DNA of 64,000 nt, taken from Chryseobacterium senegalense (GTDB lineage: Bacteria; Bacteroidota; Bacteroidia; Flavobacteriales; Weeksellaceae). A program made the position numbers and the translations under genes. This document shows positions 8,182 through 17,958 of the stretch, one piece after another (the first letter of the stretch is position 1; the number at the start of each line of letters is the position of its first letter). Below the pieces are notes generated by a model, which did no database searches, was not told the DNA's origin, and saw nothing but the letters and a program-made list of their open reading frames with translations. Location of the stretch: positions 38,588 through 102,587 of the forward strand of contig CYUH01000015.1 in the NCBI GenBank assembly GCA_001403755.1. Direction: 5' to 3'.

Positions 8182-9549
8182 TCAATTGGCGTTTTTATCA
8201 CCACCGATTACTAAAAATATGGTCTTCAAAATGATGACTAAATCCAAACTAATGCTCCAGTTTTTCACATAAAAAGCATCCGCCAAGATTCTCTTTTTCA
8301 TTTTAATTTCCATATCGCCGGTATCGCCTCGCAATCCATTGACTTGTGCTAAGCCAGTAATTCCGGGCTTTACCAAACTTCTTACCGAATATCTTCCTAT
8401 TTTTAATTTATAAAAATCATCTACCAAAAGCATGTGAGGTCTTGGTCCTACCACCGACATGTCGCCCCACAAAACATTCAAAAACTGTGGCATTTCATCC
8501 AAACTCGTTTTTCTTAGGAAACGGCCGATTTTGGTTACTCTCTTATCGTTTTCCTCCGTAGTTTTCGTGGTGCAACCATCATTTACATACATTGTCCGAA
8601 ATTTGATACAATGGAAAACCTGATCATGAAATCCATACCTCTTTTGAAGAAAAAATACCGGACCTCTGCTGTCAAGTTTAATTAATATCGCAATCAAGGG
8701 GAAGAGCCAGGTACAAATCAAAACCAAGACCACTATTCCAAAAAAAATATCAAATGTTCTTTTGATGATAATATTTGTGAGAAAATCTAAAGGGAACTTC
8801 GAGCGGATCAGAACGGGTTGCATCTCGATATATCCCAAATCATATTGAAAAAAAATATTCTTGGCTATATTCGGAACCAATGAGATGCGTACTTTGTGAC
8901 GATCTGCCAAACGCAAAATTTCCTGCTCTTCTTGGTGATTAAATCTTACGGACGAAAGGTATAAAGTGTGAATTTCATTTTCTTTCCAGAAACTCACCAA
9001 TTTCTCATAGCTAAATTCTTCATTGTCAGGAAATTCGAATATCCGAAAGCCGTAATCTTTTCGCTCAATTAAAATGTTTCTAAGGATTTCTGTAGCAGAA
9101 TCATCATTTAAAAACATAATATTTCGATAATTGATCCCTTTAGTTCTTAGGTATTTCAGGGTGAAAAACACCAGAGATTTCATGAAAAGTAGCAGTGAAA
9201 ATAGTGTTACTGCAATGTAAAAGCGATCCATTTTCAGAAAATCATTATTGCTCACTTTTGCTAAAAGAATAACCCCGAAAATAAAAATAAGGATATGAGT
9301 TACCAGTCTTTCCAGGTAAATGGTGTACGTGATATTTCGAGCAATAGAGTATAATTTTGTCCTACCACTAAGAAGTATCCAAAATAATGTAAGCAAAATA
9401 ATCGATAAGGCATTTTGTTCCCAAATATTTTGATCATATAGCACCTCATTGTTCTTCATGAAAAAAAACAGGAAAACTCCTGTAATTACAATTACATCAA
9501 GAAGAATGAAAACGATTTTAAAATACCGAGAATATCGAATTTTTTGCAT
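8182..9549 (-). CDS. undecaprenyl-phosphate sugar phosphotransferase (WcaJ-like)
   Basis: A 455-residue polyprenyl glycosylphosphotransferase. Four or five transmembrane helices fill residues 1-125, then a Rossmann-like CoA-binding domain follows. The C-terminal bacterial sugar transferase domain begins near residue 260 (KRTFDIFFGIVVLVLICTW). Conserved pieces include FRTMYVND, RKTSLDEMPQFLNVL and VGPRPHML. The enzyme starts capsule or exopolysaccharide synthesis by moving a sugar-1-phosphate onto undecaprenyl phosphate. No glycosyltransferase genes adjoin it, but a small glycan locus lies at 21.8-25.9 kb. Confidence 0.9.
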   Translation of the reverse strand: MQKIRYSRYFKIVFILLDVIVITGVFLFFFMKNNEVLYDQNIWEQNALSIILLTLFWILLSGRTKLYSIARNITYTIYLERLVTHILIFIFGVILLAKVSNNDFLKMDRFYIAVTLFSLLLFMKSLVFFTLKYLRTKGINYRNIMFLNDDSATEILRNILIERKDYGFRIFEFPDNEEFSYEKLVSFWKENEIHTLYLSSVRFNHQEEQEILRLADRHKVRISLVPNIAKNIFFQYDLGYIEMQPVLIRSKFPLDFLTNIIIKRTFDIFFGIVVLVLICTWLFPLIAILIKLDSRGPVFFLQKRYGFHDQVFHCIKFRTMYVNDGCTTKTTEENDKRVTKIGRFLRKTSLDEMPQFLNVLWGDMSVVGPRPHMLLVDDFYKLKIGRYSVRSLVKPGITGLAQVNGLRGDTGDMEIKMKKRILADAFYVKNWSISLDLVIILKTIFLVIGGDKNAN

Positions 9550-9582
9550 AAATCCTTATAAAAAAAGTAAATTTAATATAAA

Positions 9583-10215
9583 TTACGGGATATTCAAATA
9601 TTTATGAGTCTGTACGGAAGCTTGCCATTTTGGGTTTGCGAGGATGAAATCGGTGATTTTTGGATACATTTCATTTCGTTTGCTCCACTCACTTTGTAGA
9701 TATAATTTGCAGTTTTCCGACACTTTTGCAGCTTGTTCCTCCGCGAATTTGAAATCATTATTATTGAAAACAATGACCTTTAATTCACTGGCTTTGGCAT
9801 AAATTTCCTCTTTTGGAAGTCCGGTTTTTTTTGGTGAAAGCGTGATCCAGTCCAGAATTCCGCTCATCTCATAAGCACCGGAAGTTTCGATGTGAATGGT
9901 GCAGCCCAACTCTTTCAAACGTGTAGTAAGCGGGACAAGATTCCACATTAGCGGTTCTCCGCCGGTTAAAACGATGGTCTTACAGTATTTTGCAGCGGTT
10001 TGGGCAATTTCTTCAGTATTCATCAGTGGGTGAAGGTTTGGATCCCAGCTCTCCTTAACGTCACACCAATGGCACCCCACGTCGCAGCCGCCGAGACGGA
10101 TGAAATAAGCAGCCTTTCCGGTATGCGAACCTTCTCCTTGTAAAGTGTAAAAATGCTCCATCACAGGGAGCATTTTTCCTTCATTTAGTAATATATTTTC
10201 TTCTTCTTTAATCAT
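9583..10215 (-). CDS. queE: 7-carboxy-7-deazaguanine synthase QueE
   Basis: A 210-residue radical SAM enzyme that contracts 6-carboxytetrahydropterin to 7-carboxy-7-deazaguanine, the precursor of queuosine and related bases. The CX3CX2C cluster motif is at residues 44, 48 and 51 (CDVGCHWC). The early substrate loop FYTLQGEGSHTG and the SAM-binding TGGEPLM are present. Its first 8 bases overlap the end of folD, so the two genes are probably co-translated; both concern one-carbon or pterin chemistry. Other que genes are not in the window. Confidence 0.93.
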   Translation of the reverse strand: MIKEEENILLNEGKMLPVMEHFYTLQGEGSHTGKAAYFIRLGGCDVGCHWCDVKESWDPNLHPLMNTEEIAQTAAKYCKTIVLTGGEPLMWNLVPLTTRLKELGCTIHIETSGAYEMSGILDWITLSPKKTGLPKEEIYAKASELKVIVFNNNDFKFAEEQAAKVSENCKLYLQSEWSKRNEMYPKITDFILANPKWQASVQTHKYLNIP

Positions 10216-11092
10216 TATAAACTGAGGTTTTATAAGCTAATATGGTGTTTTTCATAAGCATCGCTCTGGTCATAGGACCTACGCCACCGGGAACTGGTGT
10301 AATCCATGAAGCTTTTGTTTTACAACTTTCGAAATCTACATCTCCTGCGAGATGATATCCTTTTTCCGAATCGTCATCAACTCTGGTAATTCCCACGTCG
10401 ATAATCACCGTACCTTCTTTAATCATTTCGGCTTTTAGGAAATTTGGGTCGCCTAATGCAGTGATCACGATATCAGCATTTTGTGTGAATTTTTCAATAT
10501 GTGGAGTGTAAGAATGGGTGAGGGTTACGGTAGAATTTCCAGGGAAATCTTTACGCCCCATCAAAATACTCATTGGTTTTCCAACGATGCGGCTTCTTCC
10601 GATAATTACACAGTGTTTTCCTTTAGTTTCGATTCCGTACCGTTCTAATAAAGTGAGGATTCCGTATGGAGTTGCAGGCAAGAAAGTATCCATCTCCAAA
10701 GCCATTTTCCCGAAATTTTCCGGGTGAAAACCATCTACATCTTTTCGTGGATCAATCGCCATGATGATTTTTTCCTGATCGATTTGTTTAGGCAAAGGCA
10801 ATTGTACGATAAATCCATCCACATCCTTCGATTTGTTGAGTTCATCAATTTTTTCTAAAAGTTCCGATTCCGAAACAGTACTCGGGAATTTTACCAAAGA
10901 AGATTTAAAACCGACCTCCTTGCAATCTTTAATTTTGTTATTAACATAGGCGATGCTCGCGCCATTGTTCCCAACCAAAATTGCAACTAAATGCGGGGCT
11001 CTTCTTTTGTTAGCGACGATTTTTTCTACGTCTGCGCGGATTTCTTGTTTTATTTCTTTCGAAACTTTAAGACCGTCGAGGATTTGTCCCAT
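10208..11092 (-). CDS. folD: FolD methylenetetrahydrofolate dehydrogenase/cyclohydrolase
   Basis: A 294-residue bifunctional enzyme interconverting 5,10-methylene- and 10-formyl-tetrahydrofolate using NADP. The catalytic block YVNNKIKDCKEVG with the active-site lysine lies near residues 50-62. DGFIVQLPLPKQID and the late PVPGGVGPMTRAML signature are intact, and GRSRIVGKPM marks the dinucleotide-binding domain. It overlaps queE by 8 bases. Length and motifs are typical. Confidence 0.95.
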   Translation of the reverse strand: MGQILDGLKVSKEIKQEIRADVEKIVANKRRAPHLVAILVGNNGASIAYVNNKIKDCKEVGFKSSLVKFPSTVSESELLEKIDELNKSKDVDGFIVQLPLPKQIDQEKIIMAIDPRKDVDGFHPENFGKMALEMDTFLPATPYGILTLLERYGIETKGKHCVIIGRSRIVGKPMSILMGRKDFPGNSTVTLTHSYTPHIEKFTQNADIVITALGDPNFLKAEMIKEGTVIIDVGITRVDDDSEKGYHLAGDVDFESCKTKASWITPVPGGVGPMTRAMLMKNTILAYKTSVYND

Positions 11093-11120
11093 TTTATTTT
11101 TACTTTTTATTGATTTCAGA

Positions 11121-12761
11121 TTATTTATTTGCTTTAAAATAATTCATCAAACCATTGGTAGAAGAATCGTGAGAACTTACCGAATCATCATTTTCAAGCT
11201 CCGAAAGTACTTTCCCGGCTAAAACTTTTCCTAATTCTACCCCAAATTGATCGAAACTGAAAACGTTCCAAATTACACCTTGTACAAAAATCTTGTGTTC
11301 GTAAAGCGCAATTAATTCTCCTAACGTAAAAGGAGTTAATTCGTTGAATAACAATGAATTTGTCGGAGTATTTCCGTGGAAGATTTTATAATTAATCAAA
11401 TGTTGATATTCTTCTTCTTTTTTGCCTTGATTTTCAAATTCTGCAATTACCTCGGCTTCAGTTTTACCAAAAGCTAAAGCTTCAGTTTGTGCAAAAAAGT
11501 TTGCCAACAGTTTTTCCTGATGATCAGAAATGGGATTACACGATTTCACATAAGCAATAAAATCTGCCGGAATCAGTTCCGTACCTTGGTGAATCAATTG
11601 GTAAAATGCGTGTTGGCCATTAGTTCCCGGTTCTCCCCAAATAATTGGGCCGGTTTCATAATCTACAAATTCACCATTTCTGTCAACACATTTTCCGTTA
11701 CTTTCCATGTCACCTTGTTGCAGGTAAGCGGGGAAACGATCCAGATATTGCGAGTAAGGCAAGATTGCATAAGTTGCGGCATTAAAAAAATTCCGATACC
11801 AAATTCCCAAAAGTCCCATTAAAACAGGAACGTTGTCCTTGAAATCGGCAGTTCGGAAGTGAATATCCGTTTCATGTGCGCCTTTCAGTAATTGTTCGAA
11901 ATTTTCGTAACCAACCGCTAGTGCGATGCTTAGACCTATTGCGCTCCACAATGAATATCTTCCGCCAACCCAATCCCAGAATTCGAAAATGTTTTCTTCT
12001 GCAATTCCAAAGCTTTTAACCGATTGAATATTAGTTGATAAAGCTACAAAATGTTTGGCTACATCTTCTTGATTTCCGGATTTTAGGAACCAACTTTTTG
12101 CCGTTTCCGCATTCGTCATTGTTTCCTGAGTGGTAAAAGTCTTCGAGGCGATTATGAAAAGTGTCGTTTCTTGATTGACGTTTTTCACCACTTCTGCAAT
12201 ATGATTTCCATCCACATTCGAAACGAAATGTACATTTAATCGTGTTTTATAATGTTTTAAAGCAGAACAAACCATCACCGGACCGAGATCCGATCCACCG
12301 ATTCCAATATTCACTACGTCGGTAATTTCTTTTCCTGAAAATCCTTTATGCTCTCCCGAAATTACTTTTTCGGAAAAAGTTTTCATCTGATGGAGTACTT
12401 TTTCTATTCCGGGTTTTATGTTTTGTCCATCGACGAGAATTTCTTTTCCAGAAAAATCTCTCAATGCCGTATGCAAAACGGCTCTTCCTTCGGTTTCGTT
12501 GATTTTGTCCCCGGAAAACATTTTCTCGATTGCAGACTTCAGTTGGGTTTCTTCGGCTAATTTTATTAATAATTCGAAAGTTTCATCATTAATAAGGTTT
12601 TTAGAAAAATCGAAAAGATAATTCGCACGAACTCTTGAAAATTGGTTAAAACGCTCCGGATTGTTGCTGAAAAGCGAGCGCAGATCAAAATCTGTGTCAG
12701 CAAAATGCTGGTTTAGTGCGATCCATGCGGAAGTTTGAGTCGGATTTATTTTTTGTAACAT
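11121..12761 (-). CDS. pgi: glucose-6-phosphate isomerase
   Basis: A 546-residue phosphoglucose isomerase of the long (E. coli-like) type, catalysing the glucose 6-phosphate/fructose 6-phosphate step of glycolysis. Signatures visible are [14 protein letters not shown] and the two PGI patterns around [10 protein letters not shown] and [12 protein letters not shown]. Start at the ATG at 12761 gives the usual [11 protein letters not shown]-terminus; an in-frame extension of 12 codons is not needed. The gene ends 28 bases before folD starts, so they may share a transcript. Confidence 0.95.
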   Translation of the reverse strand: MLQKINPTQTSAWIALNQHFADTDFDLRSLFSNNPERFNQFSRVRANYLFDFSKNLINDETFELLIKLAEETQLKSAIEKMFSGDKINETEGRAVLHTALRDFSGKEILVDGQNIKPGIEKVLHQMKTFSEKVISGEHKGFSGKEITDVVNIGIGGSDLGPVMVCSALKHYKTRLNVHFVSNVDGNHIAEVVKNVNQETTLFIIASKTFTTQETMTNAETAKSWFLKSGNQEDVAKHFVALSTNIQSVKSFGIAEENIFEFWDWVGGRYSLWSAIGLSIALAVGYENFEQLLKGAHETDIHFRTADFKDNVPVLMGLLGIWYRNFFNAATYAILPYSQYLDRFPAYLQQGDMESNGKCVDRNGEFVDYETGPIIWGEPGTNGQHAFYQLIHQGTELIPADFIAYVKSCNPISDHQEKLLANFFAQTEALAFGKTEAEVIAEFENQGKKEEEYQHLINYKIFHGNTPTNSLLFNELTPFTLGELIALYEHKIFVQGVIWNVFSFDQFGVELGKVLAGKVLSELENDDSVSSHDSSTNGLMNYFKANK

Positions 12762-12805
12762 ATATTTTAAATGAGATAAGGAGTTTAGACGCCACAAATT
12801 TACGG

Positions 12806-12835
12806 AAAAATAAAAACCTCCGGAAAATCCGGAGG
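12806..12835 (-). terminator. rho-independent terminator after lon
   Basis: On the minus strand, CCTCCGG and CCGGAGG (12817-12835) form a 7-bp GC-rich stem with loop ATTTT, followed by TTTTTATTTTT. It lies about 200 bases past the lon stop and before pgi, so it probably ends the lon transcript. Confidence 0.8.
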
Positions 12836-12882
12836 ATAAGTTTGTCGATTATGCTAAATTTTAGCTTAATTAAAAAAGGTTT

Positions 12883-12942
12883 TCAATTTTGCAGCGTCCT
12901 CTTATCACGGGAAAAGTCGCCTAGTTCTGCATTGACGAACAT
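12883..12942 (-). CDS. possible 19-aa small ORF downstream of lon
   Basis: Between lon and its terminator the minus strand has an ATG at 12942 opening a 19-codon frame. The frame is open upstream without an ATG and encodes a hydrophobic stretch (VFLLFVLMFV) directly before it. A longer membrane peptide could thus start at a non-ATG codon. No ribosome binding site or family match is visible. It is listed because the rest of this 275-base gap holds nothing else but the terminator. Confidence 0.15.
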   Translation of the reverse strand: MFVNAELGDFSRDKRTLQN

Positions 12943-13038
12943 TAATACGAAAAGCAAAAACACTTGAAGTCTTTCAATTTTCGTAATTAAGATTTTAGTT
13001 GAAAATAAGATTTCTTAGTTAATCGTTTGCAATTGACA

Positions 13039-15444
13039 TTATTTTTCAATGGCAAGGTCGATTACTTCGCTCATGTGATTTACGTAATTGATTTTAAGCG
13101 TTTTCAGATAATCTTTTTTAATCTCTTCAACATCCTTTCTATTTGCTTCGCATAAAATAATTTCCGTGATTCCGGCTCTTGCAGCAGCGAGTAATTTTTC
13201 TTTAATTCCCCCTACAGGAAGTACCTTTCCTCGAAGGGTAATTTCGCCGGTCATCGCAAGGTGCGATTTTACTTTTTTGTTTTTAAAACTTGAAACAATA
13301 GAAGTAAGCATTGCGATTCCTGCAGACGGACCGTCTTTTGGTGTTGCGCCTTCCGGAACGTGAACGTGGATGTTTTTCTTCTGAATATCTTCGGCAGATA
13401 TTCCGAGTTCATCGTGCTTCGCTTTGATATATTCCAGCGCGATGGTTGCGGATTCTTTCATCACAGTTCCTAGATTCCCGGTCATTGAGAGATTTCCTTT
13501 TCCTTCGCTCAAGATGCTTTCAATGAAAAGAATGTCGCCCCCAACTTGCGTCCATGCTAAACCGGTCACCACACCGGGTACTCCAGTGATTTCCGATAAA
13601 CTTTTAGGTCTCGGAACACCCAAAATTTCATCAATCTTGCTGATGGTGATTTTGGGATCGTATCCCTTTTCTAAAGCAGTTTGCAAAGCTACCCATCTTG
13701 CTACAGAAGCAATTTGTTTTTCCAAACCACGCACGCCGCTTTCCGAGGTGTGTGCGTCTATGATATGTTTCAATTCAGGATTTCCGAGTTTGAAAGATTT
13801 TGTATCAAGCCCGTTTTCTGCCTGTTGTTTTTTAATTAAATGTCTTTTGGCGATTTCTACCTTTTCTTCTAAAGTGTAACCAGCAATCTGAATAATTTCC
13901 ATTCTGTCCAACAAAGGTCGCTGAATGGTAGAAAGTGAGTTTGCGGTCGCAATAAACATTACTTTAGAAAGATCGTAACCCAGTTCTAGGAAATTGTCAT
14001 AGAAAGAATTATTCTGTTCCGGATCGAGAACTTCTAGTAATGCGGAACTCGGATCTCCGTGAATTCCCTGTCCAATTTTATCGATTTCATCTAAAACGAT
14101 CACCGGATTGGAGGTTCCTGCTTTTTTTATTGATTGTAAAATTCGACCTGCCATTGCACCGATATAGGTTTTTCTGTGTCCGCGAATTTCGGATTCATCG
14201 TGCAAACCGCCTAAAGAAACTCTCACATATTTTCTGCCAAGTGCGTCTGCAACAGATTTTCCGAGGGAAGTTTTACCAACTCCCGGAGGTCCTACCAAAC
14301 ATAAAATTGGCGATTTCATGTTATTTTTGAGTTTTAGAACCGCCATGTGCTCCAAAATTCTTTTTTTAATGTCTTCTAATCCAAAATGTGCTTTATCGAG
14401 AACTTTTTCGGCTTTACTAATGTCGAAAATGTCTTTCGAATAAGATTCCCAAGGGAGTTCCGTGAAAAAATCGAGGTAATTTCGCTGAACATTGTAGTCT
14501 GGCGAATTCGGATTTTGGCGCTGAAGTCGGCTGATTTCTTTTTGGAAATGGTTTTCTACTTCTTCGTTCCATGATTTTTTTTTTGCCTTTTGCAAAAGTT
14601 CTTCAATATCGGATTCTGGGCCGCCGCCAAGCTCTTCCTGAATGGCGCGCATTTGCTGGTTCAGGAAATATTCTCTCTGGCTTTTGTCCAGTTCGCGATT
14701 GGTTTTTTGATGAATTTGGTTGCGCAACTCCAGTTTTCGGAAATCATTATGCATCAATTCATAACATTTCTCGGCTCTGTTCATCAAATTTTTTTCTTCC
14801 AGAAGTTTCTGTTTTTCTGCGGAAGAAAAATTTGCGTTGGTACAGATAAAGTTGAGCAAATCTTCATTGTCGCTCATATTTTTTATGGCGAAATTTGCTG
14901 CATTTGGAATATTTGGATCTAAATCGACAATTTTTAATGCCAAATCTTTGATGTTTTCTAGAAGCGCAGCATATTCTTCTGTTTTTTTAGAATTAACCTC
15001 TTTTAGTTTGGAGATTTCCGCTTTAAAATAAGGTTTGGATTCCGTGAATTTTTTAATCGTAAATCTCTGGAATCCACGGGTAATCGCCGTAACGTTACCT
15101 TCCGGAAGTTTAATGATTTTAATGATTTTTGCTAAGGTACCAACTTTATACAGGTCCTCTTCTGTTGGATTTTCTATGCTCGAATTGTTTTGGCTTAAGA
15201 TCCCTATATATTCGTTATTTTTTTGTGCTTCCTCTAGAAGTTTTATCGACTTTTCACGGCCCGCCGTAATTGGGATTACTACTTTTGGGAACATCACCAT
15301 ATTTCTTACCGGTAAAATTGGAAAAATCGTCTGTTCCGAATTTTCGGAAAGTTCAACTTCATTATCCATATTGATTTCTTCAGCCACAATGCTGAAACCT
15401 TCATCCATTATTTCATCAAAATTGAAATCTTCAAATTCTTTCAT
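13039..15444 (-). CDS. lon: ATP-dependent protease Lon
   Basis: An 801-residue cytoplasmic Lon protease that degrades misfolded and regulatory proteins. It has an N-terminal substrate-binding domain (from FPILPVRNMVMFP), a coiled-coil middle, an AAA+ module with Walker A GPPGVGKTS and sensor TANSLSTIQRPLLDRM, and a C-terminal serine/lysine protease domain. The catalytic serine is in PKDGPSAGIAM and the lysine in KEKLLAAARAG. I chose the ATG at 15444; an extension to 15462 would need TTG. A perfect palindrome at 15456-15470 sits just before the start and may be an operator. Confidence 0.96.
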   Translation of the reverse strand: MKEFEDFNFDEIMDEGFSIVAEEINMDNEVELSENSEQTIFPILPVRNMVMFPKVVIPITAGREKSIKLLEEAQKNNEYIGILSQNNSSIENPTEEDLYKVGTLAKIIKIIKLPEGNVTAITRGFQRFTIKKFTESKPYFKAEISKLKEVNSKKTEEYAALLENIKDLALKIVDLDPNIPNAANFAIKNMSDNEDLLNFICTNANFSSAEKQKLLEEKNLMNRAEKCYELMHNDFRKLELRNQIHQKTNRELDKSQREYFLNQQMRAIQEELGGGPESDIEELLQKAKKKSWNEEVENHFQKEISRLQRQNPNSPDYNVQRNYLDFFTELPWESYSKDIFDISKAEKVLDKAHFGLEDIKKRILEHMAVLKLKNNMKSPILCLVGPPGVGKTSLGKSVADALGRKYVRVSLGGLHDESEIRGHRKTYIGAMAGRILQSIKKAGTSNPVIVLDEIDKIGQGIHGDPSSALLEVLDPEQNNSFYDNFLELGYDLSKVMFIATANSLSTIQRPLLDRMEIIQIAGYTLEEKVEIAKRHLIKKQQAENGLDTKSFKLGNPELKHIIDAHTSESGVRGLEKQIASVARWVALQTALEKGYDPKITISKIDEILGVPRPKSLSEITGVPGVVTGLAWTQVGGDILFIESILSEGKGNLSMTGNLGTVMKESATIALEYIKAKHDELGISAEDIQKKNIHVHVPEGATPKDGPSAGIAMLTSIVSSFKNKKVKSHLAMTGEITLRGKVLPVGGIKEKLLAAARAGITEIILCEANRKDVEEIKKDYLKTLKINYVNHMSEVIDLAIEK

Positions 15445-15455
15445 AATATTATAGA

Positions 15456-15470
15456 ATGACAAAATGTCAT
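15456..15470. promoter_or_regulatory. palindrome upstream of lon, candidate operator
   Basis: ATGACA-AAA-TGTCAT is a perfect 6-bp inverted repeat with a 3-base spacer, 12 bases before the lon ATG. On the lon strand it reads TGACATTTTGTCA and is followed by TATAATATT. The symmetry suggests a dimeric regulator site or a leader hairpin; I know of no characterised factor for it. Confidence 0.45.
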
Positions 15471-15471
15471 G

Positions 15472-15588
15472 TTAATTAAATGTATTAATGAGCAAATTGA
15501 AAGTTTTGCTCTGTAACTCCCTAAAATAATTAGGTGCATCTAATTTCACAAGCATTGTGCCATCGGATAATTTAGACAAAATTTCCAT
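15472..15588 (-). CDS. small conserved-looking 38-aa ORF upstream of lon
   Basis: An ATG at 15588 opens a 38-residue frame ending at a TAA at 15472, 27 bases before lon and on the same strand. The peptide is compositionally protein-like (MEILSKLSDGTMLVKLDAP, then YFRELQSK and a hydrophobic LLINTF end). It could be a leader peptide for lon or a free-standing small protein. I do not recognise a family. It fills nearly the whole gap between lon and the divergent chaperone gene. Confidence 0.4.
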   Translation of the reverse strand: MEILSKLSDGTMLVKLDAPNYFRELQSKTFNLLINTFN

Positions 15589-15681
15589 TTCTGGTAAAAA
15601 TTATTTTTAAAAGGATTAATTTTTTTCTTAATCTGTTAAAAATGTGTATTTTCGCACACTGATAAAAATTATATAAATAAA

Positions 15682-17829
15682 ATGGCAGTTTTAGGACAGA
15701 TTAGAAACAGACCTTGGCTTTTGATGGGAATTATCGCATTGGCGATGTTGGCATTCGTGGTGAATCCGGATAGTTTAGAAAAACTGTTTGGTGCAAATCC
15801 AGGTGTTTTTGGGAAAGTAAATGGCGATGAAATTTCAAAAGAAGATTTTGATGATCAACTTTTCATATTGCAACAGCAAGCTCAGCAACAAGGTCAACCA
15901 ACTTCTGGTTTAGAAGAGCAAGCATGGCAAATGTTGGTGCAATCCAAATTAATCAAACAACAATTTGAGAAAATGGGGCTTACGTTAACAGAAGAAATGT
16001 TCTGGAATCAATTGCAATATGATCCTATGTTTGCCCAAAATCCTGAAAATTTTGATGCTAAAGGCAATTTCAAAAGTCAGGAAATAAAAAAACAAATCGA
16101 AGAGCTAAAAAATAGCGGAAATATCGAAATATACAACAATTGGTTGAAAACCAGAAAAGCTATTGAATATAGAATGATGGCAAGACAACTTTTTGCGAAC
16201 GTTTCAACCGGTATTACCGTAAGTAAAAAAGAAGCGGAAGAAATGATGAAGCAGAGAGATCAACTTGCTAATATTGATTATGTAAAGATTGATTATAACG
16301 CTTATGCACAGAAAAACCCGATAAAAGTTTCTACTAAAGATTTGGAGGAATATATCAAGGCTCACCCAATATTGTTCAAAAGGGACGCGAGCAGAAATCT
16401 TGGAGTGGTATATTTCCCAGCCGCAGCAAGTGCGACTGATGATGCAGCAACTTTAGCGGAAATCACCAAACTTTATTCACAGGGAAGCGATGTGAGTGGA
16501 GGAAAGGAAAATTTCCAAAATACAGCAAACGATTCCATGTTTGTTGCATTAAATTCTGATATGCCTTTCAACCCACAATATTTTTCAGCGAACCAACTTC
16601 CTGCAGGAATTAAGGATAAGGTAGCATCGGCAAGTCCTGGAACTACTTTCGGACCTTATAAAGAGCAAAATTTCTATGTTGTTTCAAAATTATTAGATAA
16701 GAAAACTTCAGACTCTACACTTTCAAAACATATTTTGATTGCTTACAAAGGAGCGGAGCGTTCTACAGCAACAAGAACTCAGGCGGAAGCGAAGAAAATT
16801 GCAGAAGACTTGTTAGCGCAAATTAAGGCAAATCCAGCAAAATTTGCTGAAGGTTTAAAACTTTCTGACGAACCAAATGCTGTTGAAAGAAACGGAAGTG
16901 TTGGATGGACAACTCCTGAAACACCTTTCGCACCTGGATACCTAAATTTCTTGGCTTCTAACGCAAAAGGTACTACCGGTATTGCGGAAACGCCTTTCGG
17001 TTATCACATCATCAATATTGAAGATAAAAAATCCGGAGCGATGACTTATAAAGTTGCTAACCTGGTGAAAGCAATTAGAGCTTCGGACAAAACAGAAAAC
17101 GAAGTTTACACGAAAGCAACAAAATTCATTCAGCAAGTCCAAGGCAAATCTTTCAACGATTTTGCGAATATTGCTAAGAAAAATAATTACCAATTTTTCA
17201 ATCCAAAAGAGGTTGGCCGTTTCCAAGGACAATTGCCAGGTTTAGGAACCGATAAAGATGGAGAAATCATCAGTTGGGCTTTCGATAAAAAACGTAAAAA
17301 AGGCGATATTGATATTTTCACAGTAGATGGAACCGGCGACAGGGTTATCGTATATTTAAACGGTGTACAAGATGCTGGAACAGCTGATGCAGAAGCGGTA
17401 CGAGAGCAAATTGAGCCAATCGTACTCAATAAATTACTCGCTAAGCAGATTTCAGATAAAATTGCCTCTGCGAAAGCAACATCTTTGGATCAAATTGCCA
17501 AGATTTTTTCTGTAGGAAAACAAACTGCACAAGTGAACATGTTGAGTCCGCAACTTGCAGGAGCAATGGAACCTAAAGTAGCAGGAGCGGCATTCGGTGT
17601 TGCAAAAGGAAAGCTTTCCAATCCAGTAGAAGGGGCAACCGGAGTTTATGTTTTGGTGAAAAAATCTGAAACCATCAACAAACAACCAGGAGACGTTAAG
17701 CAAATTGCACAGTCTATTGCAAGCCAAAATTCGCAACAATTTGGTCAAGCTTTACTGAAAAGCCTTCAGGATAATGCCAAGATAAAAGATTACCGAATTG
17801 AAGTGTACAATAAAGCTGCACAACAATAA
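15682..17829 (+). CDS. PpiD/SurA-like periplasmic peptidyl-prolyl isomerase
   Basis: A 715-residue membrane-anchored folding factor. A single helix at residues 12-27 (LLMGIIALAMLAFVVNP) anchors it in the inner membrane. The SurA_N-like chaperone domain follows (VNGDEISKEDFDDQL), and a parvulin domain occupies about residues 345-450 (SKHILIAYKG, NGSVGWTTPETPFAPGY, ETPFGYHIINI). The family helps newly exported outer-membrane proteins fold. A likely -7 element TATTTTCG is at 15647-15654 and a strong terminator follows the gene, so it is probably transcribed alone. Confidence 0.9.
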   Translation: MAVLGQIRNRPWLLMGIIALAMLAFVVNPDSLEKLFGANPGVFGKVNGDEISKEDFDDQLFILQQQAQQQGQPTSGLEEQAWQMLVQSKLIKQQFEKMGLTLTEEMFWNQLQYDPMFAQNPENFDAKGNFKSQEIKKQIEELKNSGNIEIYNNWLKTRKAIEYRMMARQLFANVSTGITVSKKEAEEMMKQRDQLANIDYVKIDYNAYAQKNPIKVSTKDLEEYIKAHPILFKRDASRNLGVVYFPAAASATDDAATLAEITKLYSQGSDVSGGKENFQNTANDSMFVALNSDMPFNPQYFSANQLPAGIKDKVASASPGTTFGPYKEQNFYVVSKLLDKKTSDSTLSKHILIAYKGAERSTATRTQAEAKKIAEDLLAQIKANPAKFAEGLKLSDEPNAVERNGSVGWTTPETPFAPGYLNFLASNAKGTTGIAETPFGYHIINIEDKKSGAMTYKVANLVKAIRASDKTENEVYTKATKFIQQVQGKSFNDFANIAKKNNYQFFNPKEVGRFQGQLPGLGTDKDGEIISWAFDKKRKKGDIDIFTVDGTGDRVIVYLNGVQDAGTADAEAVREQIEPIVLNKLLAKQISDKIASAKATSLDQIAKIFSVGKQTAQVNMLSPQLAGAMEPKVAGAAFGVAKGKLSNPVEGATGVYVLVKKSETINKQPGDVKQIAQSIASQNSQQFGQALLKSLQDNAKIKDYRIEVYNKAAQQ

Positions 17830-17854
17830 TTATTTCATAAAAAATTAAAAATAA

Positions 17855-17882
17855 GAGCGACCTGAAATAGGTCGCTTTTTGG
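17855..17882 (+). terminator. rho-independent terminator
   Basis: GCGACCT (17857-17863) pairs with AGGTCGC (17869-17875) around loop GAAAT and runs into TTTTT. It follows the PpiD-like gene by 27 bases. Confidence 0.85.
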
Positions 17883-17906
17883 TTTCTCTACAGGAAGGCA
17901 CAAAAA

Positions 17907-17935
17907 TTGCGTTTCGTGAAAATGTATTATATTTG
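17907..17935 (+). promoter_or_regulatory. promoter of the MCE/MlaD gene
   Basis: TTG at 17907-17909 and TATATTTG at 17928-17935, separated by 18 bases, match the Bacteroidota -33/-7 promoter consensus well. The GTG start codon lies 23 bases further on. Confidence 0.65.
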
Positions 17936-17958
17936 TTCATTAAAAAAAATAAAACAGA

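Noticed and set aside
12716..12967. 83-codon plus-strand frame between pgi and lon
   Set aside because: It runs antisense over the pgi start and across the lon terminator hairpin, and has no recognisable protein pattern.
13166..15454. Several plus-strand frames of 60-150 codons opposite lon
   Set aside because: They are antisense shadows of a clearly coding gene with all Lon motifs, and none shows a signal, domain or promoter of its own.
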